Below are positions 17,721-26,703 of a stretch of DNA of 63,068 nt, one piece after another. Each line of letters begins with the position of its first letter. Positions within the stretch are counted from its first letter, which is position 1. The position numbers and the translations under genes were made by a program. The notes below the pieces were generated by a model, which saw only the letters and a list, made by a program, of their open reading frames with translations, did no database searches and was not told where the DNA came from. The stretch spans positions 9,951 to 73,018 of the forward strand of contig JAMWZG010000002.1 in the NCBI GenBank assembly GCA_024304855.1. The letters are read 5' to 3'. Source of the stretch: Paracoccaceae bacterium (GTDB lineage Bacteria; Pseudomonadota; Alphaproteobacteria; Rhodobacterales; Rhodobacteraceae).

Positions 17721-18526
17721 TGGACAACACCCAAGACGCGGCTGATCTGGCACTCGCATTGACGGCCGCCAGTGAGGCCGGCCATGTCCTGATGCGCCAT
17801 TGGAAAGATCGCGGAAACCTTTCTGTTCAGACAAAGCGCGCCGGCGATTTCCTGTCTCAGGCCGATCTCGACGCCGAAAGATGTCTGAAGTCGATCCTGC
17901 TGGAGGCGCGTCCCGATGATGGCTGGCTGGGCGAGGAGACCGGCGCCTCGGCCCCCGCGCGCCGCCGCTGGATCGTCGATCCTCTGGACGGGACGACAAA
18001 CTTCCTGCGGGGCATCCCGCATTGGGCTGTTTCCGTCGCTTTGGAAGTGGACGGTCATCGCCGTATCGGTGTGGTGCATGACCCGGTAAAGTCCGAGACA
18101 TTCTCGGCCAGTCTGGGCGCGGGGGCCTTTCTCGACGGTGCGCCGATCCGCGTCTCCGCTCTGGCCGATCTGTCATCGGCTCTGTTCGGCACCGGGATTC
18201 CCTTTGGCGGAATGGCCCATATCGACGATCACACCGCAGATATGGCGCGGCTTTTGCCCCATTGCGCCGGGGTGCGCCGGATGGGGGCCGCCGCGCTGGA
18301 TCTGGCCTATGTGGCGGCAGGGCGTCTGGACGGTTTCTGGGAGCGCCGTCTGCAACAATGGGACATCGCCGCCGGTCTTGTGATTCTGCGCGAAGCGGGC
18401 GCGCGGATCACGGCTCTTGATCCCTTGGACCATCCCGAATCCTCCGGCACCGTCGTCACTGCCAATCCGGCCCTGTTTGATGCCTTTGCTCTTATCCTGC
18501 GGGATCAGCGATCCAGCCTTGCATAA
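17720..18526 (+). CDS. Inositol monophosphatase-family phosphatase
   Basis: Magnesium-dependent sugar or polyol phosphatase of the IMPase/CysQ superfamily (268 aa). The metal motifs are complete: GEETG (residues 71-75 region), DPLDGTTNF and WDIAAGLVI near the C-terminus. The start ATG overlaps the glycosyltransferase stop by one base. Its 3' end overlaps the convergent FkbM gene by 22 bases. The substrate is unknown; within this cluster it could remove the phosphate of a GTP-derived intermediate or of a glycoside. Confidence 0.88.
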   Translation: MDNTQDAADLALALTAASEAGHVLMRHWKDRGNLSVQTKRAGDFLSQADLDAERCLKSILLEARPDDGWLGEETGASAPARRRWIVDPLDGTTNFLRGIPHWAVSVALEVDGHRRIGVVHDPVKSETFSASLGAGAFLDGAPIRVSALADLSSALFGTGIPFGGMAHIDDHTADMARLLPHCAGVRRMGAAALDLAYVAAGRLDGFWERRLQQWDIAAGLVILREAGARITALDPLDHPESSGTVVTANPALFDAFALILRDQRSSLA

Positions 18527-19239
18527 AGATCACCTGACGGGCCATCGGCAGCCAGACTGCCCAACCAGGCCCGTGTTGCCGCCGCATCCTGCCACCTCTC
18601 CCACAGAAAGCGCCCCGATTCGCCGCGCACCGGGTTGAACCTGTAGCGTCCCAGTTCAGTCAGCCGATCAATCACCGAGACCGTAAGATCAGGCAGTCCT
18701 GGAAGATATTCGACCGACACCAGATCAACCGGCTGGCCAAGACCGGACAGAACTTCAAGCTCGAACCCTTCGACGTCGATCTTCACATAGCGCGGCACGC
18801 CTTCCTCTGCGATCAACCGATCAAGGGTCGTCACCCGCACCTGCTGCACGCGATCCCAGCGGACATGGCCAAAGCCGGGTGCGGCGCCCGCTTCATCCGC
18901 GAACCCGGCTTTCAACGACGACACCGTCGGGTGAAGCGACGAGACTGCCATCTCAGCAACCGTTTCAACCTTGCCGGCGGCCGCCTCGATCAGACGAATA
19001 TCGCGCGGCAGGGTCCATCGCAGGAATGTCGAAAAAGGTTCCTGCGGTTCCAGCGCCACAACACGCGCGCCCGCCGCCCGCATCGCCCGCGCGCGTGTCC
19101 CCACATGCGCGCCCACGTCAAAGACAAGGTCGCCGGGTTGCAGCAACTCGCGGTAAAAACGCCGCAACGGCGCCGCCCTCACCGGATTGTGATAGATCAC
19201 AAGCGAGCGCATCAAACCAAGCCAAGATGTCAGGGCCAA
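18505..19239 (-). CDS. FkbM-family methyltransferase
   Basis: SAM-dependent O-methyltransferase of the FkbM group (244 aa). The SAM site is LVFDVGAHVGTRARAM (residues 38-53) with ALEPQ as the acidic strand-2 motif, followed by the family's VKIDVEGFELEVLSGL. The start is a TTG at 19239 backed by GGAG 8 bases upstream; the internal ATG at 19212 has none. FkbM enzymes methylate sugars and polyketides. It is the only minus-strand gene inside the cluster. Confidence 0.85.
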   Translation of the reverse strand: MALTSWLGLMRSLVIYHNPVRAAPLRRFYRELLQPGDLVFDVGAHVGTRARAMRAAGARVVALEPQEPFSTFLRWTLPRDIRLIEAAAGKVETVAEMAVSSLHPTVSSLKAGFADEAGAAPGFGHVRWDRVQQVRVTTLDRLIAEEGVPRYVKIDVEGFELEVLSGLGQPVDLVSVEYLPGLPDLTVSVIDRLTELGRYRFNPVRGESGRFLWERWQDAAATRAWLGSLAADGPSGDLYARLDR

Positions 19240-19428
19240 GCCACGTCTCCTGTCATGAGCTGAGAAAAACCAAGAAATTCTTCACATAGTGCAACTTGGC
19301 CAAGGTCCAGCCCGTGTAAGCAATAGACCGCGCAAGACCGGACGATAAGCATCCAAATACAACGCGTGGGCTTGTCTGGGCTTATGTAACACTACGTTGA
19401 CGGTAATATTTGGAACTCTGGTTAAGAC

Positions 19429-20580
19429 ATGAATGCACTGAGACCTGCTCGCGTGACGGAAAGCCCTGTCACGTCTCTTCTGGCGCCCAGCGCCATTGAA
19501 CGCGTGATGCGCTGCAAAAGCGACCTGCGGCTGGGGCTTCCTGTCGTGGTGACGGCGGATGGAAAGGCCTCGCTTGTCGTCCCGCTCGAAACATTGAGCG
19601 AGGCCCGCCTTGGCGCTTTGAGAGCCGGTGGCGGCGAGACGCATATCGTCCTGACCCGCAACCGCGCGGTATCTCTGCACCTTGGCGATCTCCCTGACAC
19701 GGAGGTTGTGGTTCTGGCCATGCCTGCTCAGGCCGGGCTTGACGCCTTGCTGGCGCTGGCAGATCCGGTGCGGACCGTGCCGCAGGGGCAGGCCGCTTTC
19801 ATGGATCTCTCCCGACACTCTCCCTTGCCCGGTCAGGCTATCCACCACGCATCCATCGCCCTGGTGAAATCGGCCCAGCTTTTGCCCGCAGTTCTTGTCT
19901 TTACCGTTCAGGATGGGCTGGCCGAAGCGATGCGCCATGGCCTGTCCCTCATGGATGCAGGTGCGATCCTGACGGAACTCACCCGCGCCCGGGTGCAACA
20001 TCCTGTGGCGTCTGCCCGCCTGCCGATGGCCGCTCACGAGGCGGGCCGCGTCCATGTCTACCGGCCCGATGATGGCGGGACAGAGCATTACGCGATCGAA
20101 ATCGGCACGCCGGACCGGGCCGGACCTGTCCTTGTTCGCCTGCATTCCGCCTGTTTCACAGGAGACGTGCTTGGTAGCCTGAAATGCGATTGCGGACCCC
20201 AACTGAACGCAGCCACAGCCGCCATGGCCGAGGAGGGCGGTGGCGTTCTGCTCTACCTCAATCAGGAGGGGCGCGGGATCGGTCTTGCCAACAAGATGCG
20301 CGCCTACTCTCTTCAGGATCGCGGCTTTGATACGGTCGAGGCCAATCACCACCTTGGGTTCGACGATGATGAACGTGACTTCCGCATCGGCTCTGCGCTT
20401 CTGGCGCGGCTTGGGATCGCGTCCGTGCGCCTGTTGACAAACAACCCCGCCAAGGTGGCCATGTTGCAGGCACAGGGCATCACGGTTGCAGAACGGGTGC
20501 CGCTGCAAGTGGGACAAACCGCGCAGAACGCACGGTATCTGGCAACCAAAGCCGCCAAATCGGGACATCTGCTGAAATGA
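19429..20580 (+). CDS. ribA: GTP cyclohydrolase II (RibA type) with a 190-residue N-terminal extension
   Basis: The C-terminal half (residues 205-375) is a complete GTP cyclohydrolase II, which opens the imidazole ring of GTP with loss of formate and pyrophosphate. The zinc cysteines are Cys242, Cys253 and Cys255 in CFTGDVLGSLKCDC, and the catalytic LYLNQEGRGIGLANK and LLTNNPAKV motifs are intact. The first 190 residues are not a DHBP synthase: no acidic RibB motifs are visible, only a degenerate alpha/beta domain. It is divergent from FkbM, across a 189-base spacer without an FMN riboswitch. Its stop overlaps the next start (ATGA). It may serve riboflavin synthesis or a dedicated product of this cluster. 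Confidence 0.9.
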   Translation: MNALRPARVTESPVTSLLAPSAIERVMRCKSDLRLGLPVVVTADGKASLVVPLETLSEARLGALRAGGGETHIVLTRNRAVSLHLGDLPDTEVVVLAMPAQAGLDALLALADPVRTVPQGQAAFMDLSRHSPLPGQAIHHASIALVKSAQLLPAVLVFTVQDGLAEAMRHGLSLMDAGAILTELTRARVQHPVASARLPMAAHEAGRVHVYRPDDGGTEHYAIEIGTPDRAGPVLVRLHSACFTGDVLGSLKCDCGPQLNAATAAMAEEGGGVLLYLNQEGRGIGLANKMRAYSLQDRGFDTVEANHHLGFDDDERDFRIGSALLARLGIASVRLLTNNPAKVAMLQAQGITVAERVPLQVGQTAQNARYLATKAAKSGHLLK

Positions 20581-21521
20581 CCCCGGCAGCGCTCTGGTGC
20601 ATGGCCCCGGACCGGGTAGAGATCCGACCCGGCCTGATGGGCGAAGGGGTGCTGGTCGAGGCGATGTTCTCCGGCATCAGCCGCGGGACTGAACGCCTTG
20701 TTGCTTCTGGCCGCGTGCCGGTATCGGAGCACATCCGGATGCGCGGCCCGTCGATGGAGGGGGATTTTCCCTTTCCGGTGAAATATGGCTATTGCAGCGT
20801 GGGTCGCGTGACCGAGGGCAGGCTGAAAGGCCGCGCCGTTTTTGCGCTTTTCCCTCATCAGACCCATTACCGTTTGCCCGAGGAGGCTCTGACGCCCCTG
20901 CCCGATGATCTGCCGCCTGATCGGGCCATTCTTGCCGCCAATACAGAGACGGCGCTGACCGTTCTGTGGGACAGCGGCGCGGGTGCAGGTGATCGGATCG
21001 CCGTTGTCGGGGCCGGTGTGCTGGGCGCGCTGATCGCGCAGCTTGCCGCCCGCCTGCCCGGAGCAGAGGTCACGTTGATCGACATCAACCCCGACCGCGC
21101 GGATCTGGCGCGCGCGCTGGGCCTGTCTTTTGCCCTGCCCGAGGATGCGCCGCAGGATTGCGATGTCGTGATCCACACCAGCGCTTCGCAGGCGGGCCTG
21201 TCCCTGTCCCTGTCCCTTGCCGGACAAGAGGCCACGGTGGTCGAAGCAAGCTGGCACGGCGACACGGCCGTTGCTGTTCCGCTGGGTGGAGCGTTCCACA
21301 GCCGCAGACTGCGCCTTGTCAGCTCTCAGGTCGGAAACATCCCGGCCACACGCCTGCCGCGCTGGACCTATGCCCGCCGTCTGGCCAAGGCACTGGACCT
21401 CCTGCGTGATCCCCGCCTTGACGTTCTCATCTCGGGTGAGACGAATTTCGCTGATTTGCCCACCGAATATGCCTCAATTCTTGCCGCGCCCGGAACTCTC
21501 TGTCACCGCATCCGTTATTGA
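20577..21521 (+). CDS. MDR-superfamily dehydrogenase without zinc ligands
   Basis: A medium-chain reductase/dehydrogenase-like protein (314 aa). The N-terminal GroES-like domain is abbreviated (EAMFSGISRGTERLVASG) and lacks the Cys/His zinc ligands of alcohol dehydrogenases. The Rossmann domain has IAVVGAGVLGALIAQLA (residues 140-160) and the strand-end VTLIDINPDR, whose Asp favours NAD(H). It resembles BchC-type enzymes that oxidise a hydroxyethyl side chain. Coupled by a 4-base overlap to ribA and followed after 36 bases by the PTPS-fold gene, it probably acts in the same pathway. Confidence 0.82.
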   Translation: MTPAALWCMAPDRVEIRPGLMGEGVLVEAMFSGISRGTERLVASGRVPVSEHIRMRGPSMEGDFPFPVKYGYCSVGRVTEGRLKGRAVFALFPHQTHYRLPEEALTPLPDDLPPDRAILAANTETALTVLWDSGAGAGDRIAVVGAGVLGALIAQLAARLPGAEVTLIDINPDRADLARALGLSFALPEDAPQDCDVVIHTSASQAGLSLSLSLAGQEATVVEASWHGDTAVAVPLGGAFHSRRLRLVSSQVGNIPATRLPRWTYARRLAKALDLLRDPRLDVLISGETNFADLPTEYASILAAPGTLCHRIRY

Positions 21522-21557
21522 CCCAACAACCCGCACGATCCCTCTGAAGGAGCCTCC

Positions 21558-21953
21558 ATGTACGCCGTCGAAGTCCGTGACCATATCATGATTGCCCATT
21601 CTTTCCCCTCGCCCCTGTTCGGCCCGGCGCAGGGGATGCATGGCGCAACCTTCACCGTCGATGCGGCCTTCTTCGCTGATGACATCGACGAACACGGGCT
21701 GGTCGTGGACATCGGCCTTGCGATCGAGGCTTTGGCCGCAGTTCTGGAGCCTCTGCGCTACAAGAACCTGGATGAGGTGCCGAAATTCAAAGGTATCTTC
21801 ACCACGACCGAATTCCTCTCCGGGTATATCTTCCGCGAGATGGCCGCCAAGGTCCGTGATGGCGCCCTCAAGGATGCCGGCCGCGTCAAGAAATTGCGCA
21901 TCACCCTGCACGAAAGCCACATGGCCCGTGGCTGGTTTGAGGGGGAGATCTGA
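21558..21953 (+). CDS. PTPS/QueD-fold protein lacking catalytic and zinc residues
   Basis: A tunnelling-fold protein (131 aa) related to 6-pyruvoyltetrahydropterin and 6-carboxytetrahydropterin synthases. It keeps His14, His28, the DIG Asp51, Glu86 in TTTEFLSGYI and Glu119 in LHES, the pterin anchor. It has lost the third zinc His (HGA instead of HGH, Ala30), the catalytic Cys (Ala24) and the catalytic Asp-His pair (Arg67-Tyr68 in PLRYKNL). The fold and pterin-type pocket are probably kept but not the known chemistry. AAGGAG precedes the ATG at 21558. It may bind, isomerise or condense a pyrimidine or pterin made by the flanking RibA. Confidence 0.8.
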   Translation: MYAVEVRDHIMIAHSFPSPLFGPAQGMHGATFTVDAAFFADDIDEHGLVVDIGLAIEALAAVLEPLRYKNLDEVPKFKGIFTTTEFLSGYIFREMAAKVRDGALKDAGRVKKLRITLHESHMARGWFEGEI

Positions 21954-21956
21954 TCC

Positions 21957-22730
21957 ATGGGCTTTTCCGCCGACTGGCTGGCCCTGCGCGAACCCGCCGA
22001 TCACGCGGCGCGGGATGCGGCGTTGCTGTCGGCGGCGGCGCAAGCGGCTGGTCCGCGCCCGGTCATCGTTGATCTGGGTTGTGGCACAGGCTCGACGATC
22101 CGGGCTTTCGCAGGTCATCTGCCGGACGCGGCAACATGGCGTCTGGTGGACAACGATCCCGATCTTCTGACCCATGCGGCCCGCGCAGCCGGTGGCAAGG
22201 TGACGACCCACCGCATCGACCTGCGCGATCTGGATGCCCTGCCTCTGGACGGGGCCAGCCTTGTCACGGCCTCTGCTCTGCTGGATCTGTGCTCGCGCGA
22301 CTGGGTTGCAGGGCTGGCGGAACGGCTGGCGGCGCGCAATCTGCCCTTCTATGCTGCGCTGAATTATGACGGGATCATGCAGTGGTCGCCTTCAGACGGT
22401 GATGATGCTGCCATCACGCAGGCCTTCAATCACCACCAGCGCGGCGACAAGGGATTTGGCCCTGCTCTTGGTCCGGACGCCGCCTCGGTTATCGCCGAAG
22501 TCTTTTCGGCCGCGGGCTATCATCTGCATCAGGCGAACAGCCCGTGGCATCTGGACGAAGCCAGTGCAGACCTTCAGCGCGAACTCGTAGCTGGCATCGC
22601 ACAAGCCGCCGCCGAAGCCGGAGCCGCGCGGGCATCCGTCTGGGGCGACACGCGCAAGGCGGGTGCGGACCGGACGCTCTGCCAGATCGGACACCGTGAT
22701 CTCTTGGCCTTGCCGGGTGTGCCGGCATGA
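21957..22730 (+). CDS. Class I SAM-dependent methyltransferase
   Basis: A 257-residue Rossmann methyltransferase. The SAM site is VIVDLGCGTGSTIRAFAGHL (residues 37-56), the acidic loop WRLVDNDPDLL, and LVTASALLDL serves as motif IV. It starts 3 bases after the PTPS-fold gene stops, so it is co-translated. No closer family is recognisable; the target could be the pterin or pyrimidine product. Confidence 0.82.
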   Translation: MGFSADWLALREPADHAARDAALLSAAAQAAGPRPVIVDLGCGTGSTIRAFAGHLPDAATWRLVDNDPDLLTHAARAAGGKVTTHRIDLRDLDALPLDGASLVTASALLDLCSRDWVAGLAERLAARNLPFYAALNYDGIMQWSPSDGDDAAITQAFNHHQRGDKGFGPALGPDAASVIAEVFSAAGYHLHQANSPWHLDEASADLQRELVAGIAQAAAEAGAARASVWGDTRKAGADRTLCQIGHRDLLALPGVPA

Positions 22731-22751
22731 CCTTTTCCAAGGAGGACAGCG

Positions 22752-23597
22752 ATGGATAATGTGATCGTGACGCCCGAAATATGGGACCGCATCCTTGCCG
22801 TCCGTTCAGGGCGAGCCTGTCCCTGCTGTGGCGACTGGTCCGACGGCGAGCGCGCCGCACTTGCCCTTTACGCGCCCCTGGCCCGACGCGATCTTGGTCC
22901 CGTGACCGTCGCGCAGATCGGCCAATCGCTTGACGGGCGCGTGGCCACGGTCTCCGGCGATGCCCGCGATGTCTCGGGGCCGGATGGCCTTGCCCATCTG
23001 CACCGGATGCGGGCGCTGGTGGATGGGGTGATCATCGGCGTTGGCACGGCGCTGCATGACAAGCCACGCCTGACAGTGCGTCTCTGTAGCGGCCCCAATC
23101 CGGCTCGGATCGTGATTGATCCCAAGGGTCGCCTGCCGGATGACGCTCCTGTCCTGCGCGCGGATGGTGCCCGCCGCTTTGTCATTCAGGCCGTTGACCG
23201 ACCCCGCCCCAAAGGGGTGGAGGTGATCCGCTTGCCGCTGATTGACGGCAGCTTCCGCCCGCGCGCCATCCTGAATGCCCTGCACGATGCGGGCCTCTCG
23301 ACCCTGCTGGTCGAAGGTGGCGGGATCACAATCGCCACCTTCCTCGAGGCGGGGCTTCTGACACGGATGCAGATCGCCGTCGCTCCGTTGCTGATCGGTG
23401 CCGGTCCTGCCGCATTGACCACGGCATCACCGCGCCTCAAACTTGCGGATTGCATCCGCCCTGACATGCGGGTGTTTGCGCTGGGCACAGATGTCCTGTT
23501 CGATTGCGGCCTCTCCGCACAGGCCAGTGCCGCCCTGTTGCCCGTGCATGACAGCGCGCAGCCGGTGCCACGCCGCGCCGCGTCCTTTCTGTCCTGA
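22752..23597 (+). CDS. Stand-alone RibD C-terminal-domain reductase
   Basis: A dihydrofolate-reductase-fold protein (281 aa) of the RibD C-terminal family, which reduces the ribosyl group of the GTP cyclohydrolase II product to ribityl with NADPH. Family motifs are VTVAQIGQSLDGRVAT (residues 51-66), HRMRALVDGVIIGVGTALHDKPRLTVR, and TLLVEGGG. No deaminase domain is fused. An N-terminal 45-residue segment has a CPCC motif (residues 23-26) not typical of RibD. AAGGAGG precedes the start at 22752. Pairing with RibA five genes upstream implies a shared substrate. Confidence 0.85.
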   Translation: MDNVIVTPEIWDRILAVRSGRACPCCGDWSDGERAALALYAPLARRDLGPVTVAQIGQSLDGRVATVSGDARDVSGPDGLAHLHRMRALVDGVIIGVGTALHDKPRLTVRLCSGPNPARIVIDPKGRLPDDAPVLRADGARRFVIQAVDRPRPKGVEVIRLPLIDGSFRPRAILNALHDAGLSTLLVEGGGITIATFLEAGLLTRMQIAVAPLLIGAGPAALTTASPRLKLADCIRPDMRVFALGTDVLFDCGLSAQASAALLPVHDSAQPVPRRAASFLS

Positions 23598-23604
23598 CAG
23601 CCGG

Positions 23605-24372
23605 ATGACCACCGGGACGGATCCTGCAATCTCTTGTGTCAGTTGGAACATCCATCGCGGCAAGGGCAATGATGGCCGCGTTGACCCAGACCGCACTCGC
23701 GATGTCCTGCTGACCGAAGTGGTTCAACCCGACACCGCCGTGCTTGTCCTACAAGAGGCCGATGAGGACTGTCACCCACATCGCGGGTTTCTGGATATCC
23801 CCGGGATCGAGGCGGCAACCGGACTGCGTCACGCCCACTCCGACGGCAACCTGCGTTGGGGCGCAGAAAGCCACGGGTTTCTGGGTGTGGTCTTCTTCCT
23901 CTCCCCCGAGGTGCTGGTCGAGGATGCGACGCTGCTTGATCTGCCTGGTCATTGCCATCGCGGCGCCGTGGTCCTTGATGCGCAATACCATGGCCGCCAT
24001 CTCCGCCTCATCGGCACGCATCTGTCACTCGGTCAGCCCGCGCGAATCGCGCAGATGCGGGTGATCGGACAACATCTGCGGCGCCGCACGCCGCGTCAGA
24101 CCATCCTGATCGGGGATCTGAACGAATGGCGTCCCTGGGGTGGCATGGCCTTCTCGCCGCGGCTGGTCGGCCAGCGGCTTCACGGCCCGGCCCGGTCCAG
24201 CTTTCCCGTCGCTCGCCCGTTCCTGCCTTTGGATCGCATCCTGACAACGCCCCCCGGTCGGGTCGAGGATATGCGTGCTCTGGACGGGCCGGGGATACGC
24301 ATGGCCTCGGATCACAGACCCGTCACCGCCCGCGTCACGCTGAAAGGGGTGCCCGCCGGATCTCCGGTCTGA
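23605..24372 (+). CDS. Endonuclease/exonuclease/phosphatase-family protein
   Basis: A 255-residue metal-dependent phosphodiesterase of the EEP superfamily. Catalytic signatures run in order: SWNIHRGKG, QEADED, GTHLSL, IGDLNEW and SDHRPV. It starts 8 bases after the RibD-like gene ends. EEP members cleave DNA, lipids or sugar phosphates; being next to a CDP-alcohol transferase block, a lipid or nucleotide-diphosphate target is plausible. The 3' end overlaps the convergent glycosyltransferase by 38 bases. Confidence 0.85.
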   Translation: MTTGTDPAISCVSWNIHRGKGNDGRVDPDRTRDVLLTEVVQPDTAVLVLQEADEDCHPHRGFLDIPGIEAATGLRHAHSDGNLRWGAESHGFLGVVFFLSPEVLVEDATLLDLPGHCHRGAVVLDAQYHGRHLRLIGTHLSLGQPARIAQMRVIGQHLRRRTPRQTILIGDLNEWRPWGGMAFSPRLVGQRLHGPARSSFPVARPFLPLDRILTTPPGRVEDMRALDGPGIRMASDHRPVTARVTLKGVPAGSPV

Positions 24373-25960
24373 CGGCATCCATCCACCGGATCAGCAGGGG
24401 CGCCGCCACCATGGGGCCCGCGACAGGCGCGATCCATACCGCGGCAACCGGGTTCAGGGTGATCACCATCCCCGTCAACGCAACACCCACCAGCAGTTCG
24501 AACGAGCCTCGCGGCAGGCTGGCTCCGGGGCGCGGTCCTCGCCCTTTCCAGCCGCAATCCTGTCCAGCCAGAACCGATAGAACCGCTGCCGTGTGATGCA
24601 GCATGATGATGGGCGCAAGCAGGCTCGACGTCACCAGCTCTCCCCCGAAGGCCTTGAATGCGATCCGCCGTCGCCATGCCGTGCCAGACGGACCAGCCAG
24701 ACGGTAGAGACCGCAGATCTTGGGCACCAGAAGCACGCACAGGATCAGAACGAAGGGCAAGCCACCCTCCATCCTGACCAGACCCGACCCCATGAGCATC
24801 AGCAGCACCAACCACACCGGCGCCGCCAGAAAGCTGAAAATCCCCGAGGCAATGTGCAGACGGCTCAGCGGATGCAGACCACGCCAGCCAAGCAGCCGGA
24901 TATGTTGCAGGTTCCCCTGACACCATCGCCTGTTGCGCTTGTGATAGGTGGCAAGGGTCTGTGGCCCGTCTTCATGACTTCCCGCTGGATCAGGGTCGAA
25001 TTCCACGGTCCAGCCAGCACTGCGGATAACGGCGGCTTCGATGAAATCATGGCTCAATATCTCCCCTCCATAGGGGGCAGGGCCAGACAGTCGCGGCAAA
25101 CGTGCGGCACTGGCAAAGGCGGCGGTGCGGATCAGCGCATTATGCCCCCAATAGTTTGCCGTATCGGCTGCCCATGCAGACAGTCCGATGGCATAGGGTG
25201 GCCCCAGCAGCCGCGATGCCGTGCGTTGCGCCTGCCCGAAGCGACTGTCAGCCGGCACCAATGCCATGCCCGCTTGCAGCAGCCCAAGCGAAGGCGTGCT
25301 CTCCATCCGGTAGATCATCGTGGCAATCCGCCGCCCACTCATCCGGCTGTCGGCGTCAAGGACAAGCATCTGACCAAAGGCGTTACCCTGACGGTCAAAC
25401 CATTCCGCGATGTTCCCGGGTTTCTTCCCCCTGTTATTCGCCCTGCGCCGGTAGTGGATTACGCCATCCCTCACCAGCGGCGCCAGCGCAGCTTCCTCGG
25501 CGGCAATGGCATCAGGGCCAAAGGTGTCGGACAAGACAATCAACCGGCAATGTGGCTCTAATCCAGCCTCTTTGAGTTCTCGTAACAGGGCCAGAAGGCG
25601 CAAGGCAACGGCCTGCGGTGCCTCGCAGCAGAGCAGAACAAGGATCGCGCTGCGCCGTCGTGGCGTCCATCCGGGTGGTATCGCGGGGGATGATGGCGCA
25701 GCACAGATCAACCCCGTCAGGGCCGTCGCTGCCCCTCCCGCAATCCATAGCAGGCTTGGCAGGATCAAACCCATTGCCAGTATTGCCCATCCGCTCCACT
25801 CCGCCACAAAGAGAGCCACAGTCAAGGCCGTGACCGCCGTCGTGCCAAGGGTGAGCAGCGCAAAGACAAGACGCGCGTGCGGCAACATCGGGCGCGGCAC
25901 GGGGGCAAGATCAAGGTGATCCGCGCCTATGCGCTCCGTGGTGCTGGCATGGCTGGTCAC
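24335..25960 (-). CDS. Membrane glucosyltransferase (OpgH/MdoH-like, GT2)
   Basis: An inner-membrane GT2 glycosyltransferase (541 aa). Two N-terminal helices (residues 30-80) precede the cytoplasmic catalytic domain with VLDADSRM as the DxD motif, ILSHDFIEAA and RNRRWCQGNLQH in place of QxxRW. Several C-terminal helices follow. The layout matches glucan glucosyltransferase H, which makes periplasmic beta-glucans, but the protein is shorter than E. coli OpgH (847 aa) and no opgG is adjacent. Confidence 0.82.
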   Translation of the reverse strand: MTSHASTTERIGADHLDLAPVPRPMLPHARLVFALLTLGTTAVTALTVALFVAEWSGWAILAMGLILPSLLWIAGGAATALTGLICAAPSSPAIPPGWTPRRRSAILVLLCCEAPQAVALRLLALLRELKEAGLEPHCRLIVLSDTFGPDAIAAEEAALAPLVRDGVIHYRRRANNRGKKPGNIAEWFDRQGNAFGQMLVLDADSRMSGRRIATMIYRMESTPSLGLLQAGMALVPADSRFGQAQRTASRLLGPPYAIGLSAWAADTANYWGHNALIRTAAFASAARLPRLSGPAPYGGEILSHDFIEAAVIRSAGWTVEFDPDPAGSHEDGPQTLATYHKRNRRWCQGNLQHIRLLGWRGLHPLSRLHIASGIFSFLAAPVWLVLLMLMGSGLVRMEGGLPFVLILCVLLVPKICGLYRLAGPSGTAWRRRIAFKAFGGELVTSSLLAPIIMLHHTAAVLSVLAGQDCGWKGRGPRPGASLPRGSFELLVGVALTGMVITLNPVAAVWIAPVAGPMVAAPLLIRWMDAVRPEIRRAPLSA

Positions 25961-26002
25961 GGGCAGGGGCTGTCCTTGTGTTCGGGCGAAAATGGCAAGG
26001 CG

Positions 26003-26548
26003 TCAGTCGCGCGCAGGCCACATCCGCTGAAAGATCCCGTCGCGCTTGATCAGGGCATGTTGCAAAGCCGCTGCAACATGCAGGCCGACCACAACAGCCA
26101 ACGCCCACGCACCAAGGTAATGCAGGGATTTCGCGGCATTCGCGATGGCATCGGATTTCGGCAGAAGCGTTCCGATCCCGATTGCGTCCAGCATCTCGAT
26201 CGGAAAGCCACCTGTCCGGACACGCACATAGCCTGACACAGGCATCAGAACGATCAGCCCATACAATACACCATGGGTCCAGGCCGATACCCGTTTCTGC
26301 CACAGCGGCAAATTGTTGGGCAGTGGCGGCGGTGGGTTGCGCCAGCGATAGAAGATACGCGCGGCGACCAGCAGCATGACGATCACGCCGGTATTCTTGT
26401 GCATCAGGAACAAGGCGTTCTGGAAGGGGCGGCTCAATCCCTCCTGCACCATCAGAAAGCCGACAGGCAACATTCCCAACACCAGAAGCGCCACAAGCCA
26501 GTGAAGCCAGCGCGCCGGTGCCTTGTAATGATCCTGTTGCGGTGCCAT
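26003..26548 (-). CDS. Cytochrome b561 family protein
   Basis: A four-helix di-haem b561 (181 aa) with hydrophobic helices near residues 15-33, 48-65, 92-110 and 145-165. Candidate haem His residues are in LHWLVAL, LMHKNTG, AWTHGVL and GLHVAA. It can exchange electrons with quinol or superoxide at the inner membrane. It lies 42 bases downstream of the OpgH-like gene start and is on the same strand, so they may be co-transcribed. Confidence 0.88.
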   Translation of the reverse strand: MAPQQDHYKAPARWLHWLVALLVLGMLPVGFLMVQEGLSRPFQNALFLMHKNTGVIVMLLVAARIFYRWRNPPPPLPNNLPLWQKRVSAWTHGVLYGLIVLMPVSGYVRVRTGGFPIEMLDAIGIGTLLPKSDAIANAAKSLHYLGAWALAVVVGLHVAAALQHALIKRDGIFQRMWPARD

Positions 26549-26703
26549 GGCTCCCCCGATATGACAATCGAAGACCTAGATGGAATGCGGCGGCGGTCAA
26601 GTTTTCTCGTGAACCGGACCCAATCCGCAGCGGATCGCTGCCCTTCTCGCACAGCTTGTGCGTGGTGTCCTTGACGCCTCTGGATCAACACTATCTTTGC
26701 TGG

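Noticed and set aside
19240..19428. FMN riboswitch upstream of ribA
   Set aside because: The spacer has no RFN-element conserved blocks; only short direct repeats such as GGGCTT are visible.
19429..20000. RibB (DHBP synthase) domain in the N-terminal part of RibA
   Set aside because: The conserved acidic and His motifs of DHBP synthase are missing.
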